A stretch of DNA of 64,000 bases from Chelydra serpentina. Its lineage: Eukaryota; Chordata; Testudines; Chelydridae. Every line of letters starts with the position of its first letter. The first letter of the stretch is position 1. Positions 1-12,224 of the stretch are shown one piece after another. A model generated the notes under the pieces. It did not search any database. It was not told where the DNA came from and saw only the letters and a program-made list of their open reading frames with translations. A program made the translations under genes and the position numbers. Location of the stretch: positions 22,028,001 to 22,092,000 of the forward strand of contig JBAIAC010000033.1 in assembly GCA_037349315.1 (NCBI GenBank), written 5' to 3'.

Positions 1-365
1 TTCAGACTGGTCAGTGAAAAGTAAATTAGTCGTTTTCGTTGTTTGTTTCTAGCCATTTTTAGCTTTCAGGTCAGGTTCTGGTTCTCATCCATGTACCGCA
101 ATGTGCAATGTTTAGGATGCAAATTGCTGGGGGGATTTTTACACCCAAACAAAAATGTTGTCACTTAAATTTGAAGCCATTGTGAAAACAAATCTATTTA
201 TTATAGGTTTGATAAAATTGATATTTTTTTAACAACACTCTATTTTTATAATGTCCCTGTCATACGGAAATTCATAAGGTGACTGTCAATTTCCTTTATT
301 CTCATTTGAGATTGTTAGGCAAACTCCCACAGATTTTATTGGGAGTTTGCCTGAGTAAAATTGCA
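1..365. other. AT-rich sequence, nothing recognised
   Basis: No long reading frame, splice-flanked exon or clear repeat boundary was seen. It reads as ordinary vertebrate intergenic or intronic DNA. Confidence 0.5.
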
Positions 366-379
366 GGGAGGATTTCAGA

Positions 380-680
380 ATGTTATTAACGTTATTTATC
401 ATTTGTATTGCAGTAGTTCCAAGATGCCTCAATCAAGATCAGGGACCCCGTGTGCTAACTGCTGTCTCTACAGAAAGTAAGAGAGAGTTCCCTGCACCCA
501 AAGAGCTTGCAGTCTAAATATGCAAGACAGACAAAGGGTGGGAGTGGAAACCGAAGTATAGAAAGGTGAAGTGGCTCGCCCAAAATTCACAGAGCAGGTT
601 AATGGCAAAACCGAGAATAGAACCCAGGCCTCCTAGGCCAGTGCTCTGTATATACAGTGGTGCTTCCCGGGGTGCATAAA
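380..680 (+). repeat. Ancient MIR/CORE-SINE-like amniote repeat
   Basis: The segment contains CCAAAGAGCTTGCAGTCTAA near 497-517, then a stretch reading like an old tRNA-derived SINE core (AGGTGAAGTGGCTCGCCCAA, then GAATAGAACCCAGGCCTCCT at about 613-632). This block order is typical of old amniote MIR-type repeats. A related fragment lies at 13022-13160. It is diverged and has no visible target duplication. The family name is from pattern memory only. Confidence 0.55.
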
Positions 681-3600
681 AAACGGGTATTATTTTAACG
701 CAAATAAGTGCCATCTATCCATTTTAATGTGGTTCCATCACTCAGACTGCATCATAGTCTCTGAAGAAAAGTATTCCTACATCTGTTTTCTTTACTAATA
801 ATACGACATAGGTGACTCTGAGATACTTTAGTGTAATTTGTGGCTGTGGTACTTTCAGCTGTGCTGGCCCATGAAGAAGCTACACTACTTTGAATGGGGT
901 ATAGCGAGCTGCCTGTTCTGCCCCTAATCAGCTCTGCTGGTCAGGCACTGTGCTCGGGGGAAGCTGTCACAATTGAGCTTTCATGCTGCCTCCTTTTAGG
1001 CAGCGAGGCTGAAATACTGACTTCACTGACGTCAATGGCAAAACTTTGATGGACTTCAGCGGGGCCAGGATTTTACTGAGGCTCAGATCCACAGAGGTAT
1101 TTATGGTCTGAACTTTTATTTTATTTTTATTTTATGCTTTTGTGGATTTGGGCCTTAGTCTTCACAGAGTTGGTAGGAAGGAGCAGAGATTGCACTCTCA
1201 GTAGTGTTGTTGGTGGCCACTGTGCGGAGTGTGTCTTGCACACTCCCCATTTTATTCACCCTACTACTACATGCCCATGACATTCTGGCCTTCTATGTAC
1301 AAATGAATTAAGCCCTACCCTACAGTTTACAATGTGTGAGTGGTCTGCATGCATTGTAAACTGCGGGAGTGGAGCCCGGAAATCTTAAAATGCCTTAAAG
1401 GAAAAGTTGGGGTTTTAGTGAATTTATGGAGGCAAATTATAACTTGCATTCTTCATTGTTATTATTTATTCATGGATGCCACTTCACAGGCTGCTAGGCA
1501 CTTAACAGAACATACCAGAAGACCCAATCCCTGGAGTGAAGAGCTTGCTTTCTAATCATATCCACTATACATGAGAAAACTAGTCAGAGTTACATACAAT
1601 AGATGGGGTAATAGAAGAATGGGTGACTCACGGTTTATTTTATTCTTCTTAATTTGGTCAAATAACAGCTGTAAAAAAACAAAAGCATAAGATTCTATTT
1701 GAACTATACACAGTTCATGCAACCAAATGCAACATGACAGTGACATATGACTATCTAGTTCTTATCCCTGTAAAAATAACAGGAACTTCTTCCTCTTCTT
1801 TTCTGGAAATCAGTTTAATTTCTTATTTTAATATTATTATTTGCCAATAGGAAGATTGATTCAAGAAAACTATTGAGGATGACTTAAATCTGAACATGTG
1901 ACTTCAGGAGCTACATGAATACATGTGAGGGCAGACTTTGGCTCTGAATCCTCAGTGTTCTACAAAGGCTCAGTATGATCATATATCATGATCATGTGTG
2001 AGGGTTGCGTGTACTATCCAGCTGTTCAAATGCTATCTTATGCATTTGGAACAAATGTAGAAGAAAGCAAGTAGTCCGCTATTCTAAGAATCTTCACTTT
2101 GCTTCCCAAAACTTCTGTAATAGATCAAATAAAAAGTGCTATAAGAGAGGGTTCAAAAATAGACACAATCAGTTTTATCTGTTGTATTCTTTATCTAACC
2201 CCCCATGCGAGAATAGGAGAAGACAGCGGAAGGTACATTATGAGTGAGTAATGGAAATCAAGAACTGATTCTTATTTTTTGCCCTAACCACGCTTATTCA
2301 GGATTGCAGTCTGGTACCCTATCAATAATAATAATCATGAACTGACAAGCTTCTAGAAGTCCCTACTCTCTAGATGGACATATCCCCCGATATATGACTG
2401 ATCTGAACATGTTTGCAGACTGGTATAGTTTACGAGTATAGTTTAAACAAAAATGTTTGAGGCTACAGACAGTGGGCAGGCTGGGTTCATTTGTATAAAA
2501 ATATGAGTGTTCTGGCAAATTCTAGGAGTGGATGCAGAGTTTACATAGCAGAGGTTTTCACAACCTAACTATCAGCCAGTTTCCTTTCTTTTACATCCTC
2601 TCTCCTTTCTCATTCAAGAGGACCCTTTCCTAAAGCAGCTTTTGGAGACAAAACAGGACAATGGATAGCCTCCAGAATTGTACTGTAACAATAAAAAAAA
2701 TAGTGTACATAGCACTATTATTTTCTTGTATTCGATGAAGAGTGATATTAACTGGATGCATTTGAATGTATGAATAAACATTTCTCATAACAATCAGTTT
2801 ATGGACAGGACACTCTCAAATTAGCCTGTAAACATTCTAATGCTTCTGGCTCATGCATTAGTCCTCAATGTTTCTGTCTCTATACTGAGCCTCACTGAAG
2901 TGGGATTGTGAGACCTGACAGCTTGATAATGGTTGTGCTAATGTATTACTAATAATACTGTAACTGGATTGGAGATGGAAACTCCTTGAGAAAGTCAAGA
3001 GTCTCCCACCAGGAAATTAGAGCAATAGAAGTTAGAAAAATAGTATATATCACAGTTAAAAAACAGACTAGAGTTGTGTGGCCTATAAAATGGATTCGGA
3101 ACACACCTCACTTCAAGGGATGAAAAGGCAATTAGTGTCTTCACGTCACTGATTGTAATATACACAAATAGGGATTTAACCCCCTTCTTTGCCTTTGAAT
3201 CACAAAATATCCGCAAATGAAATTTCTATGTGGTATTGTACGCATAATACTTGACTTGTCTGTATAAATAAATCAGGGTGAGTTTCATAGTGCTTGCTGT
3301 GTTTTTTTTAATGGTTCTCTTCCATTATACTGCAGAATTGATGGCTCAGTGTCAGCTAGACATCACATATTTTTACTAATAGATGTTAAGCAGTCAGAAA
3401 AAATAAGGTTTTGGAACTGAAAAATGACAAATATTTAAAAGTGGTTATTCTAAAATAAAATGACTTTCAAAAGTTACTTTTGGACCCAGAGTGGTAGCAC
3501 TTTATACTTCTTCTTTATACACACAATTATTCTTGTGTACATTTTCCCCATCCCCATATATGTTTTATATTTTGAAGATTCTTTTAGTTTTTTGAATTAA

Positions 3601-6600
3601 AGAAATTTTAGCACTGATTTTTATCAATTTATGAGCCAAGTGTAAAAATAAAACAATTGATTTTTTTTCATGACAAAATCTGAAGTAACGTGTGTACCTA
3701 ATAGTGTTTGGTCATTGATGTCTTTTTTTTCTGATATATTGTCATATTCTCTCTTTACTTATCAGTGTATTAGACTATTCTGCTCTCAGTTACAAATACA
3801 GAATAACTCTATCCACATGATCACAGTCTGGAAGGATATCTACCTCCTCATGCTCTAACCCCCTGACATTTGCCAAGAACACACATTGATATCCGTACAA
3901 GATCCTTGTGTGGAATAAGAAAGTGGGCTGAAATTCTGCTCTCAGTTACTCCAGATTTATAACTATACTGACTTAAACAGAGATACTGTGGATTCATTCC
4001 AGGATAACAGCAGGCTTCAATATTAGGTCATATTTGAATCTGTGTTTTCACTTTGAGGAAAAATGGCCCAGGTTATAAGGCAGAGGAAGTCCCAGTGCTG
4101 GTAGGAAAATTGCTATCAAATAAAATTTTTGACATAAATATTGGAAAACAGAAACATTCACACTTCTTTTCCTACCAGCTGTATTTGATATCCTCAAAGT
4201 CTGAAACTCCGGAATTTCCAAGTAGTGTGCTTTTAATTTTTAAATCTTACTAAACCTCCTCTACTCACCCTGCTTTTCTTTCCTCACAGGTCCCAATGAC
4301 CCCTCAATTATTCCTTCCCTCTCCTTCATTATTTACCCCTCTTTTCCTCCCTCAGTCACTCCATGCTTTTGGTACCCTCCCCTCTAGTTCACTCATTTCC
4401 CTTCCCCCTTTTCATCTGCATTTCAGTAATTTGCATGGTGACAGGACAAGTAAAAGTACCTCAGACTTGTGGCACCCACTCCCCTCATGCCCTTTCCATC
4501 ATCATCACTGCAGAGTTTCAGTGAGCAAAAGTAAGTAATACTCTACCTACTGTTGAGTTTTGTTTATCTGCTGTTGTCCATGGCTTGCAACAATACTGAT
4601 GTCCCCAGAGCTCTTGGGCCAATTTATTTACCATAAGCTGCCTACCTGATGTGGCACTCAGAACACTTTACTCCTGACAACTGCAGAAGTCACCACAATC
4701 AAAGACTTTGGGGAAGTAGATCAGAGACACATTTGCAGGAGGACAGAAAACACAGGCTCAGGAATTCAAACTTGGCATGTTCGTAGTCCTCAGTAGGGAT
4801 GCATTTTTTGCAAAGTTCGAAAAAAATTGGTTAAGGAATACAGACATTATGAATAAGTAAACATAACATACTTTGCCTCTGCAGTATACTTTCCCTTTGA
4901 CTTATCTGCATACAGATCTTCATCTGTGCATGTTTACACAATTTCAAATTATGCACACAATAATCACCTCAATCCCTCTGTAAAAAGATATGCCACAAAA
5001 TCACGTAACAATCATGTAAATATGTTAAAAATTGAGCTCCAAATGTCAGTATTAACATTTTATTGTGGGCTTTGACCATTAAAGTACAATAAAAACTAAA
5101 ATGTATGCCATCTGAATCAAGTTGTGCTTATTTTGGAGAGGAAAGTAGTGATATTAAAGACATCTGCTACTTCTGTACAGGATCATAAATATGCAAATGA
5201 ATCACAAGTTGTTTCAGTTGAGGCTGAAAAGGAATTTGATCAGAAAAGATGGACAATTTTTATTAAAATACTTGAAACAATGACCATTTGCATTCATTGT
5301 GGGAGTTAATATACTCATTTAACCATAAACTAAAAAATTCAAACTAAAGTCACTGTTTCCTACCTGCTATTGTGGCTGTATATTAATAGCACTGGATAAG
5401 GGGCGATGTGGAGCACAATACCTTCCACAGCTCCTGGGAATCAAGGCTACACAGCCATACTTGAGCTGCACCAACTTACACCAGCAAAGAATTTGGTCCT
5501 TATATAGCATTGTACACTTGTGAGGTCTGTCAGTGTATGATCCCTGCCTCAAAGAGCTTGTCATTTAAAGGCAAACACCAGTACAATACAAAACCACAGA
5601 ACAAGTTATACAATATAGGGGTGCGTGTGATATTGGTTACATGAAACAAAATATTTTATTTTTACTAGTCAATCAGGTGTTGCTCTTACTGATAATTTAA
5701 GGCTCTGAAGCCAAAATTCAGTTTCCGCAGTTGCAGCCATGAGGCCTCTGCAGGACACTTGCAGCTTGGTATTCATTAAATTTAATCCTGACTTAGGAAA
5801 CAAAAGTTCTGCATTGTTTCAGTGGAGGTCAGACTTGTAGCTTTGCCAAACACTCCCTGACTACTGTAGACTTTCCCTATGTAGTAAAAATGGTCCTCAT
5901 GAACATCCGATTGATTCAGTTGAGCATGCTTTCAGAGAACTGTGTCATAAGTGGGTTGAAGTATCTCAAAGGGAGTGATAGTTTGCTCCTGTTCTTGAAT
6001 ATGATGAGGACATATAAACATGATTAATTTTCCTTTTTAGGCTTGCACATCCTCTGCTGGAATACATCTGGGGGCTGGATTTTGATGGTCACAACTCACT
6101 TAAACTGAGCTATTGTAAACACCAGTAGACTGGCTAAAATCAGATTTTTTTTCCTCTTTGATTTTGCCTTTGGTGATGCCCCACAAAACCCCCTCTTTTC
6201 TCATGTCTTTCCTATTTGCACTGCTCAGTCTCATTTGGAAATGTCAGTAGTTAAAATCAAGCCTAAGTGTGGGTGTGAGAAAGTGTTTCAATGCTGGGAT
6301 CAGTTGCAAAGGCCCATGGTCTTAAGCTAACTCAAAATAAATAAAGGATAATGCTATCATAGTTCCAACCAACTTCTTTGTGGGAACGTGCCAGCTGCAC
6401 AGATGGACAGGATCATAGTTGCAATAGTTCAATGAAATAAGCATAAATCTTTAATATTAATCTAAATTATACATATTTTACAGTCCAGCAAAAAGAAAGA
6501 ATATGTATAATGAAAAACAGAACTACTGACAACATATTAATAAAGAAATTATGCATATGAACTTTGGAGTCTACAAGCGTATCAGAATTGTTTCCCACTA

Positions 6601-6930
6601 CAAAGAGTACATCTAAATCCCACATACCCAATGTGGGATAACTCTGAATTAAGATTTGGGGTATACAAGATAACTATCTGTGCAGTATATGTTCCAAATA
6701 CATTATTGTTTCATGAGTTTTTATGGCACTTTACAGGAAGCAACATTCTAATTCAAGAGAGTCAAAAACAGACCAAAATGGGTGGGGTGGAATGGAAGAA
6801 ACAAAACAAAAAAGATCATGTCACTTGGATGGTGTAGGTCAGGAGCACTTCCTATCAAATATTAACTACAATAGATGTATTGTTTACAAAATACTTGTAT
6901 GAGACTGCACCAATCCATCAAGTACTAGTA
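681..6930. other. Non-coding AT-rich stretch with only short repeat fragments
   Basis: All reading frames are short and lack recognisable domains. Fragments of low-copy palindromic repeats occur near 985-1080 (GTCAATGG and GACTTCAG motifs) and 3925-4030 (AAATTCTGCTCTCAGTTACT). A pyrimidine-rich tract is at about 4256-4400. Nothing supports a gene. Confidence 0.5.
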
Positions 6931-6984
6931 GTGTTTATTATGTATACAATGTGTAGTGCTCAGAGGTCACAATCAAGATGATGT

Positions 6985-7072
6985 ATCAGAGGGGTAGCCC
7001 TGTTAGTCTGGATCTGTAGAAGCGACAAAGAGTCCCGTGGCACCTTATAGACTAACAGAGGTATTGGTGCAT
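6985..7072 (+). repeat. Short retro-inserted repeat fragment with 14-bp target duplication
   Basis: The 88-bp insert begins near GGGGTAGCCCTGTTAGTCTG and carries GTGGCACCTTATAGACTAAC, a sequence type I recognise as very common in turtle and crocodile DNA. It is flanked by AATCAAGATGATGT at 6971-6984 and AATCAAGATCATGT at 7073-7086, a 14-bp direct repeat with one mismatch. The host sequence on both sides looks like one older amniote repeat, so this is an insertion into a repeat. The class (possibly SINE or Penelope-like) is not certain. Confidence 0.55.
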
Positions 7073-7086
7073 AATCAAGATCATGT

Positions 7087-7930
7087 TTCCATTGTGCAAG
7101 GTGCTATAAAAATACTAAGGTAGACATGATCTCTTTCCCAAATAATTTACAGTCTAAGGCCCTGCAAAGATTTAAGCATCTGTGTAACTTTATGCACATG
7201 AGTAGCTTAACTGAAGCCAGTGGATCTATTCACTTGCATAAAGCTAGGATTTGGGTCTTAGAATCCATATTTATTTTTCTGTATTAAACACTCTGCTGGT
7301 GGTTGACATCTATAATTTATTTTACTGGCTATTACAATACTTTTCTCCCATTTCACAACTGTGTTGAAGATGAACCAAAATTTCCAGTAGACATATTTTG
7401 GGTTGATCGTTTCCTCTGATATGCAGGCACATGGAGCCACTGTATTTTGTAGAAAAAAGGTATAATGTGCAATAGCTGATTGTGCCTAACACTCTGGAAA
7501 TGGGTGTCAGAAGCAAATTATATCCTCAGAGAAAGAATTTGGTTGGGTTGGGAGGACAGAGGAAGAAAATTGAAAAGCATAGAGTTGGAGAGGGAAAAGA
7601 AACAATTAAAAAAAAATTGGACAATCACTAAAATGAAAATATTTATTAGAACCACATTTCCAAACCTTTTGAATTTCTTCATTAATTTCAATACTCTTCT
7701 CGAAACTAAGAGCAAACAGGCACCACTATATCTTCATGCAGATCACATTGCAATACTCTCTAAATATGCCCATTTTGGAAAACAAACGGTGTATTCCATC
7801 AGTTATTTACTGTAGGATCGCACAGCAAAGTGTTTTTTCCTACTCTGCAGCCTTTATTCTGGGGAACAGAGAGATTTTAGGATCTCAAGAGTGCTACACA
7901 TTTTTAACATGTAATTCTGCTCTAAAAAGA
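7087..7930. other. Non-coding stretch with a palindromic repeat remnant
   Basis: 7160-7260 resembles the short sauropsid palindromic repeats built around CATGAGTAG and GAAGCCAGTGG motifs. The remainder is AT-rich with a 111-codon frame at 7480-7815 that has no domain and is overlapped by antisense frames. No gene is called. Confidence 0.4.
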
Positions 7931-8205
7931 CCTGGTCTACACTAGCCCCGAAATTCGAACTAAGATACGCGACTTCAGCTACGTGAATAACGTAGCTGAA
8001 GTCGAACTATCTTAGTTCGAATGAAAAAGCACTTACCCGGGGTCCACACGCGGCGCGCAGGCTCCCCCGTCGACTCCGCCTACTCCGTTCGTCGAGCTGG
8101 ATTACCAGCGTCGACGGCGGAGCACTTCCTGGTTCGAACCCAGAACATCGATCCTGCGCTTCCGACCGGACGCGTAAGTATAGACGTACCTTAGACAGCA
8201 GGTGC
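7931..8205. mobile_element. Hairpin-rich MITE, copy 1
   Basis: The ends read CCTGGTCTACACTAGCCCC on the left and TATAGACGTACCTTA on the right, matching as imperfect inverted termini. Inside is a long hairpin: ATTCGAACTAAGATA (7953-7967) pairs with 8008-8022, and GACTTCAGCTACGT (7971-7984) pairs with 7990-8003 around a GAATA loop. The unit is almost identical to the next copy at 8227-8525 but lacks 33 bp corresponding to most of that copy's second hairpin, so GGTTCGAACC (8131-8140) is a plain 10-bp palindrome here. It has no coding capacity; superfamily unassigned. Confidence 0.75.
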
Positions 8206-8226
8206 TGAGCTGTCTGTATTCAGAGG

Positions 8227-8525
8227 GCTGGTCTACACTAGCCCCGAAATTTGAACTAAGATACGCGACTTCAGCTACGTGAATAACGTAGCTGAAGTCG
8301 AACTATCTTAGTTCGAATGAAAAAGCACTTACCCGGGTCCACACGTGGCGCGCAGGCTCCCCCGTCGACTCTGCCTACTCCGTTCATCGAGCTGGATTAC
8401 CAGCGTCGACGGCGGAGCACTTCCTGGTTCGATTTATCGCGTCTAGACAAGATGCGATAAATCGAACCCAGAACATCGATCCCGCGCCTCCGACCGGACG
8501 CGTAAGTATAGACGTAAGTAGAGTC
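8227..8525. mobile_element. Hairpin-rich MITE, copy 2
   Basis: This second unit lies in the same orientation about 20 bp after copy 1. It keeps both hairpins. The second has a perfect 15-bp stem, GGTTCGATTTATCGC (8426-8440) with its complement at 8454-8468, around a 13-nt loop containing TCTAGA. Near identity with copy 1 suggests a local duplication or two recent insertions of one subfamily. A more diverged copy lies at 46256-46550. Confidence 0.75.
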
Positions 8526-9680
8526 AGATTTGCTTACTTTAGTGAAAACACTTTTTATTGTTAGCCCTTCAGAACCAACACGTCTCTGGGACAGTGAACT
8601 ATATCTTTTTCTGGCTCCCGACTCAACAGAACTGTTAACTAATTTCCAATTTTGGGCCACCTGTGTAACCTGATAGGCTTCAACCAATGTGGTTGCATAG
8701 TGTAACTGAAGTCACTGGATAGTGAACTCTGTCATGAAACAGATGTACTAACCTTCTAGTCCCATGTCAGGTGACTAGGACTAGGAAAGGCCAACCTCTT
8801 AGTTTTAGTTCTAATTCCTGTTATAACAGAAGCCTGTTATTCATGGTAATGCATGAACAGGAAAGGAGACAGCTTTTCCCAGCTTTCCTGATGAGTTTGC
8901 CAGGCTGATATTTAGATGGACATCTGTACTTGAAAACTGAGCATGTTTGATAAGGGAACGATTGAGACACAAATAAGCGGGGACCCCATAAAGCTATTTG
9001 TACAAAGCCAGTAAAGTTAATTAGAACTTTCACTGTAAAAGATGTGACAGTTGGGTTTGAGGACCTCCCTCAACATGACCCTTCAACTCACCTTCCTAAC
9101 TTCCCTCTTCTCTTTGGTTCTCTTCTCAAACTAGTTATTTCACTAGAGGGCGCTCCGGTCCTAACTATGGAAGAGAAAAATTTTAGCTTGCTTTCGAGAA
9201 GTCTAAACAAGTTGGAAAAGTTTCCCTTGCAACGTATTTGAACAAACCCTTCATCGGTTATGTTTGGTTCACTGGTGTATATTTTTAACTTCAGTGGCAC
9301 AGATAAAATAATAGACCTTTTTACTGTCTGTTGAGTGCTGATGCTATTAACTGGAAATTTCCTTTGGCCCATGAGTGGGAAGCAACAGTGCAAAGGTAAA
9401 AGGATTTTACAATGTTATATATAGTTTATCATTCTCAAGTAAGGGGACAAAAGTTACCAAGTGCTGTTTGGGGCATACATAGTCGGAGACCTAAAATGTC
9501 TTAAAAGACAGAGTGATTAAAGTCGTCTGTGGTGTGTAAAGAGATTTGCAGCTGTATTGAGAGTTACCAGGATTGTTGTGGTTTGGGAATTGATTAGCAT
9601 CAATTTGCTGGCTACATGACATTGGGGAAGAGGAACTGCCTGCTACTGCAGGTCCCTTTGTCCCAGCAGGGCACATGGGC
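8526..9680. other. Non-coding stretch upstream of the CpG island
   Basis: Only short frames occur and no repeat termini were recognised. GC content begins to rise towards 9680. Confidence 0.4.
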
Positions 9681-10760
9681 TAGGCAGTGGGTGAGAGTCG
9701 GCTTTTGCTAACTGGCTGGGAGAGGTTTCCAGGACAGGGTGAGTGTGTAACTACCTGCACAAGCTGGGACTCCTGTAGCTGGAGGATCGGTCTGCATTGG
9801 CCTGGGGCTGCAGAGGCGGGATCTTGTGCGTCGCTGCAGGAAGCTGGACGGCGGCTGCAGCCCCGCGAGTTGGGGCGGAGGAGCTGGACGTGTGTGTGGG
9901 TGTGTGGGGGGGAGGTACCTGATGCACGGATGCGGTGGCTCCTCCCGGGGTAGTGGCTTGGGGCGCTGGATACCGGGTTCCCGACGTAGCGGTGCTGGGG
10001 CCGGGGAGCTAGAAGCCGGGCAGGGCGGTTGGAAGCGGGGCTTCTAGGCCAGTGGCACCGAGAAGGGGGTGGCTGGCTGGCTGGCAGCCGCGCTCCGAGT
10101 CCCGGGGCAGGGGCGGGGAGCCCCCCCGCGCTGCAGGTGGAGGCGCGCGCGCTCTCCCGGCCCGCGCCGGCGGTGTGCAGGGCAGGGGGGCGGCCCGGCT
10201 GTCGCAGGAGGGGGGCGGCCCGTCTCCAGCCGCCGGCGGTGGGCTGGGGCCTGGCGCGAGGGAGGGGCGGGCGCTTTTAATTCGGGATGCTGTAGCCCCG
10301 GGGGCACTGACAGGAGACGCGTCCCCCTGCCCGGGCGGTGGGAAGCAGCGTCCCGCGGAGCCGGAGCCGCCGACCCCCGCGCACGCTGCCCGAGGAGCCG
10401 GGGGCGCTCCTCGGCCCCGCACAAGGTGGGTGAGGTCGCGGCTCCTGCTGAGCGAAGGGAGCTCCCTGGACCAGAGCCGCAGCGGCTGCCAGCTACGCGG
10501 GGCTGCTGCCTGCCCCGGGAGGGAGGCGCCCCTGGTTGTTACGGGGCAGCCGTCCGGGGGCTACTGACATCTGCGGGGTGCGGGGGGGCCCGCGGCTCAC
10601 ACTCGGGGACCGCGCATGACCCCCCCCCCCAGGCGCAGGAGAGAGCGCTTCAGCGAGAGGCAATGGCTCTGTGGCTGGCACGGTGCGGGCGGGGGGGATG
10701 TGAGGGGGAGCCCCGCTCAGGCCGGGGGTAGCGCTAGCTTCAGGGGAGGGTAAGAGGGTG
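9680..10760 (+). promoter_or_regulatory. CpG island, probable promoter region
   Basis: Within AT-rich surroundings this kilobase is strikingly GC-rich and dense in CpG (runs such as GGAGGCGCGCGCGCTCTCCC and GCCCGCGCCGGCGGTGTG at 10139-10175). It contains GGGGCGGGG-type GC boxes (for example near 10108-10120) and no obvious TATA box. A splice-donor-like ACAAG|GTGGGTGAG junction lies at 10425/10426, so a non-coding first exon on the plus strand is plausible. The overlapping long frames here are a product of the GC bias. Unmethylated CpG islands usually mark vertebrate promoters; which gene this serves is not visible. Confidence 0.65.
10425..10434 (+). promoter_or_regulatory. Candidate splice donor of a CpG-island first exon
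   Basis: The junction AAG|GTGGGTGAG near 10425/10426 fits the vertebrate donor pattern. It would end an untranslated first exon transcribed from the island and be joined to the candidate exon at 12132-12224. This is inference from motif and position; transcript data are not available. Confidence 0.25.
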
Positions 10761-12131
10761 CTGAGAACGGGGCCGTGCCCGGGGACCCCCCACCCTCACC
10801 CCAAGGCGCTTTGACCCAGCCCTCAGCTGGCCCGAGGCGCGAACATTTGTGGATTCCATTAGCACCCCCCCCCCTCCGCCCCCGTAACTCATTCTCCAGA
10901 TTGGACAAAGCGACCCACCAAAATAGGCAGGTCATGTTCATTGTAAACAGAGGCACCCTGCCCTTGGCTTGTTGTGCCTCGCAGGGCTTCCTTTGCTACC
11001 CCGCGGCAAATCACCGTTTAAAACAGCCTAATGGGGATCTATATATAGCAACGCCTGTCAACTAGACGGCTTGGTTCAGTTGTGTCCATCGCAGACAGGG
11101 GCAATAATGCATGGGGGGAAGGGGGAAGTCGTCAGTCTTGAAATGTTGTGGTCGATTACAACTTTTGAATGACAAAAGCATACGGCAGCCCTGCCGAATT
11201 GTAAGGAAGTAAACAGCCTGATTGCCGTAAGGAATCTTAATTAGAGTTAGTTGACAGGTGCAAGATGGGCTGTTTGGATGGGTAGTTTTCCTTTGGGACA
11301 TCTGGCCTATTTAAAAAGGAGCAGGGTGTATGTGTATGTTTTGTTTTGTTTTGTTTTGTTTTGTTTTAAGACTAGATTTGCATGTAGACCACCTTAGGGC
11401 TTTGCACAGTGTCCCTGGAAAGGGGTGGGGGGGGAAGCGTGTGGTAACCTTTTTTATGAGATCACTTGGGTAATGAAAGTATTGCCCACTCCAGCTTTAA
11501 GTACGAAGCGAAAAGATTTATTTACATTAAAGGTCAGTAACAATTAGTGGTCTTATTACATGATTCCTTTGGTGGGTTTAAATAGAAGTTTTCAGTAAAA
11601 ACGTCAGACAGCTGGATGTAGCCTTCTAACTCCGGGTGATCGCTACTAAATCGGTGGGCTTAGTTTTCCTTTCTTGATCACTTGCCCATGAGCTGCGTGG
11701 AGCTAGCACGTTTGGAAGCGGTGTAAATGAATGGCGAAGTCCCTGGGCTGGGCCCTGAGCTCTGAGTGGGCGAGGATGCTGAAGAAAGAGCTCATGAGAA
11801 ATCCTCTTCTCTGAGGACTGGGATGGGAGGGGTTGCTGATTTGATAAATTAACTCACACGTAGGAGAGAATCAAACTCTCCCCCTGTTGCCAGCTTCCCC
11901 AAACGTATTTATTTCCCGTTCTGTTCCCTAACTGGAACTACCTCACCCTGCAGGCTGTGCTTATGGCGTAAGCTGTGAGTCTGCTTTGCTGGCCAGCACA
12001 AACCTCGGGTGTTTGGGTTGCATTCCTTCCAAAGCCCTGTTCCCTGTCCTTGCCCAGTTTGTTTTAGTCACTGAAACTCTGGCAGGAGGCACTTGACTTT
12101 GTTTAATTATAACTGAAACCACCTCTCTCAG
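10761..12131. other. Sequence between CpG island and candidate exon; includes a TTTTG repeat
   Basis: The segment falls from GC-rich to average composition. A short TTTTG microsatellite (about six units) lies at 11338-11367. TTAAAACAGCC and TCTATATATAGC elements near 11020-11049 are TATA-like but unsupported. If the two candidate exons are real, this is the first intron. Confidence 0.4.
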
Positions 12132-12224
12132 CAGAGCCAGGGTAGGAGGATGGCCAGCCCCAAAACCACAGGGCTCTCCTGGGAGATCACTTGGCTTGCA
12201 GTTGTCATCTGTACCCATCTACAG
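12132..12224 (+). CDS. Candidate first coding exon with signal-peptide-like N terminus (gene unrecognised)
   Basis: The ATG at 12150 sits in AGGATGG, with A at -3 and G at +4. It opens 25 codons starting MASPKTTGLSWE followed by a hydrophobic run (ITWLAVVICTHLQ), which looks like the start of a secreted or membrane protein. The frame runs into CAG|GTAGGTGA at 12224/12225, close to the donor consensus and in phase 0. Upstream, CTCTCTCAGCAG (12124-12135) after a CTGAAAC branch-like site could be an acceptor. The CpG island lies about 1.7 kb upstream on the same strand. I do not recognise the protein and 25 codons are too few to prove coding. It could be chance, but the combination of start context, hydrophobic core and donor is better than expected. 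No downstream exon was found in this window. Confidence 0.35.

Noticed and set aside
10009..10731. Long overlapping frames on both strands (137, 171 and 220 codons)
   Set aside because: They fall in the CpG island where stop codons are rare, overlap each other in several frames and have low-complexity Gly/Arg/Ala/Pro composition with no domain.
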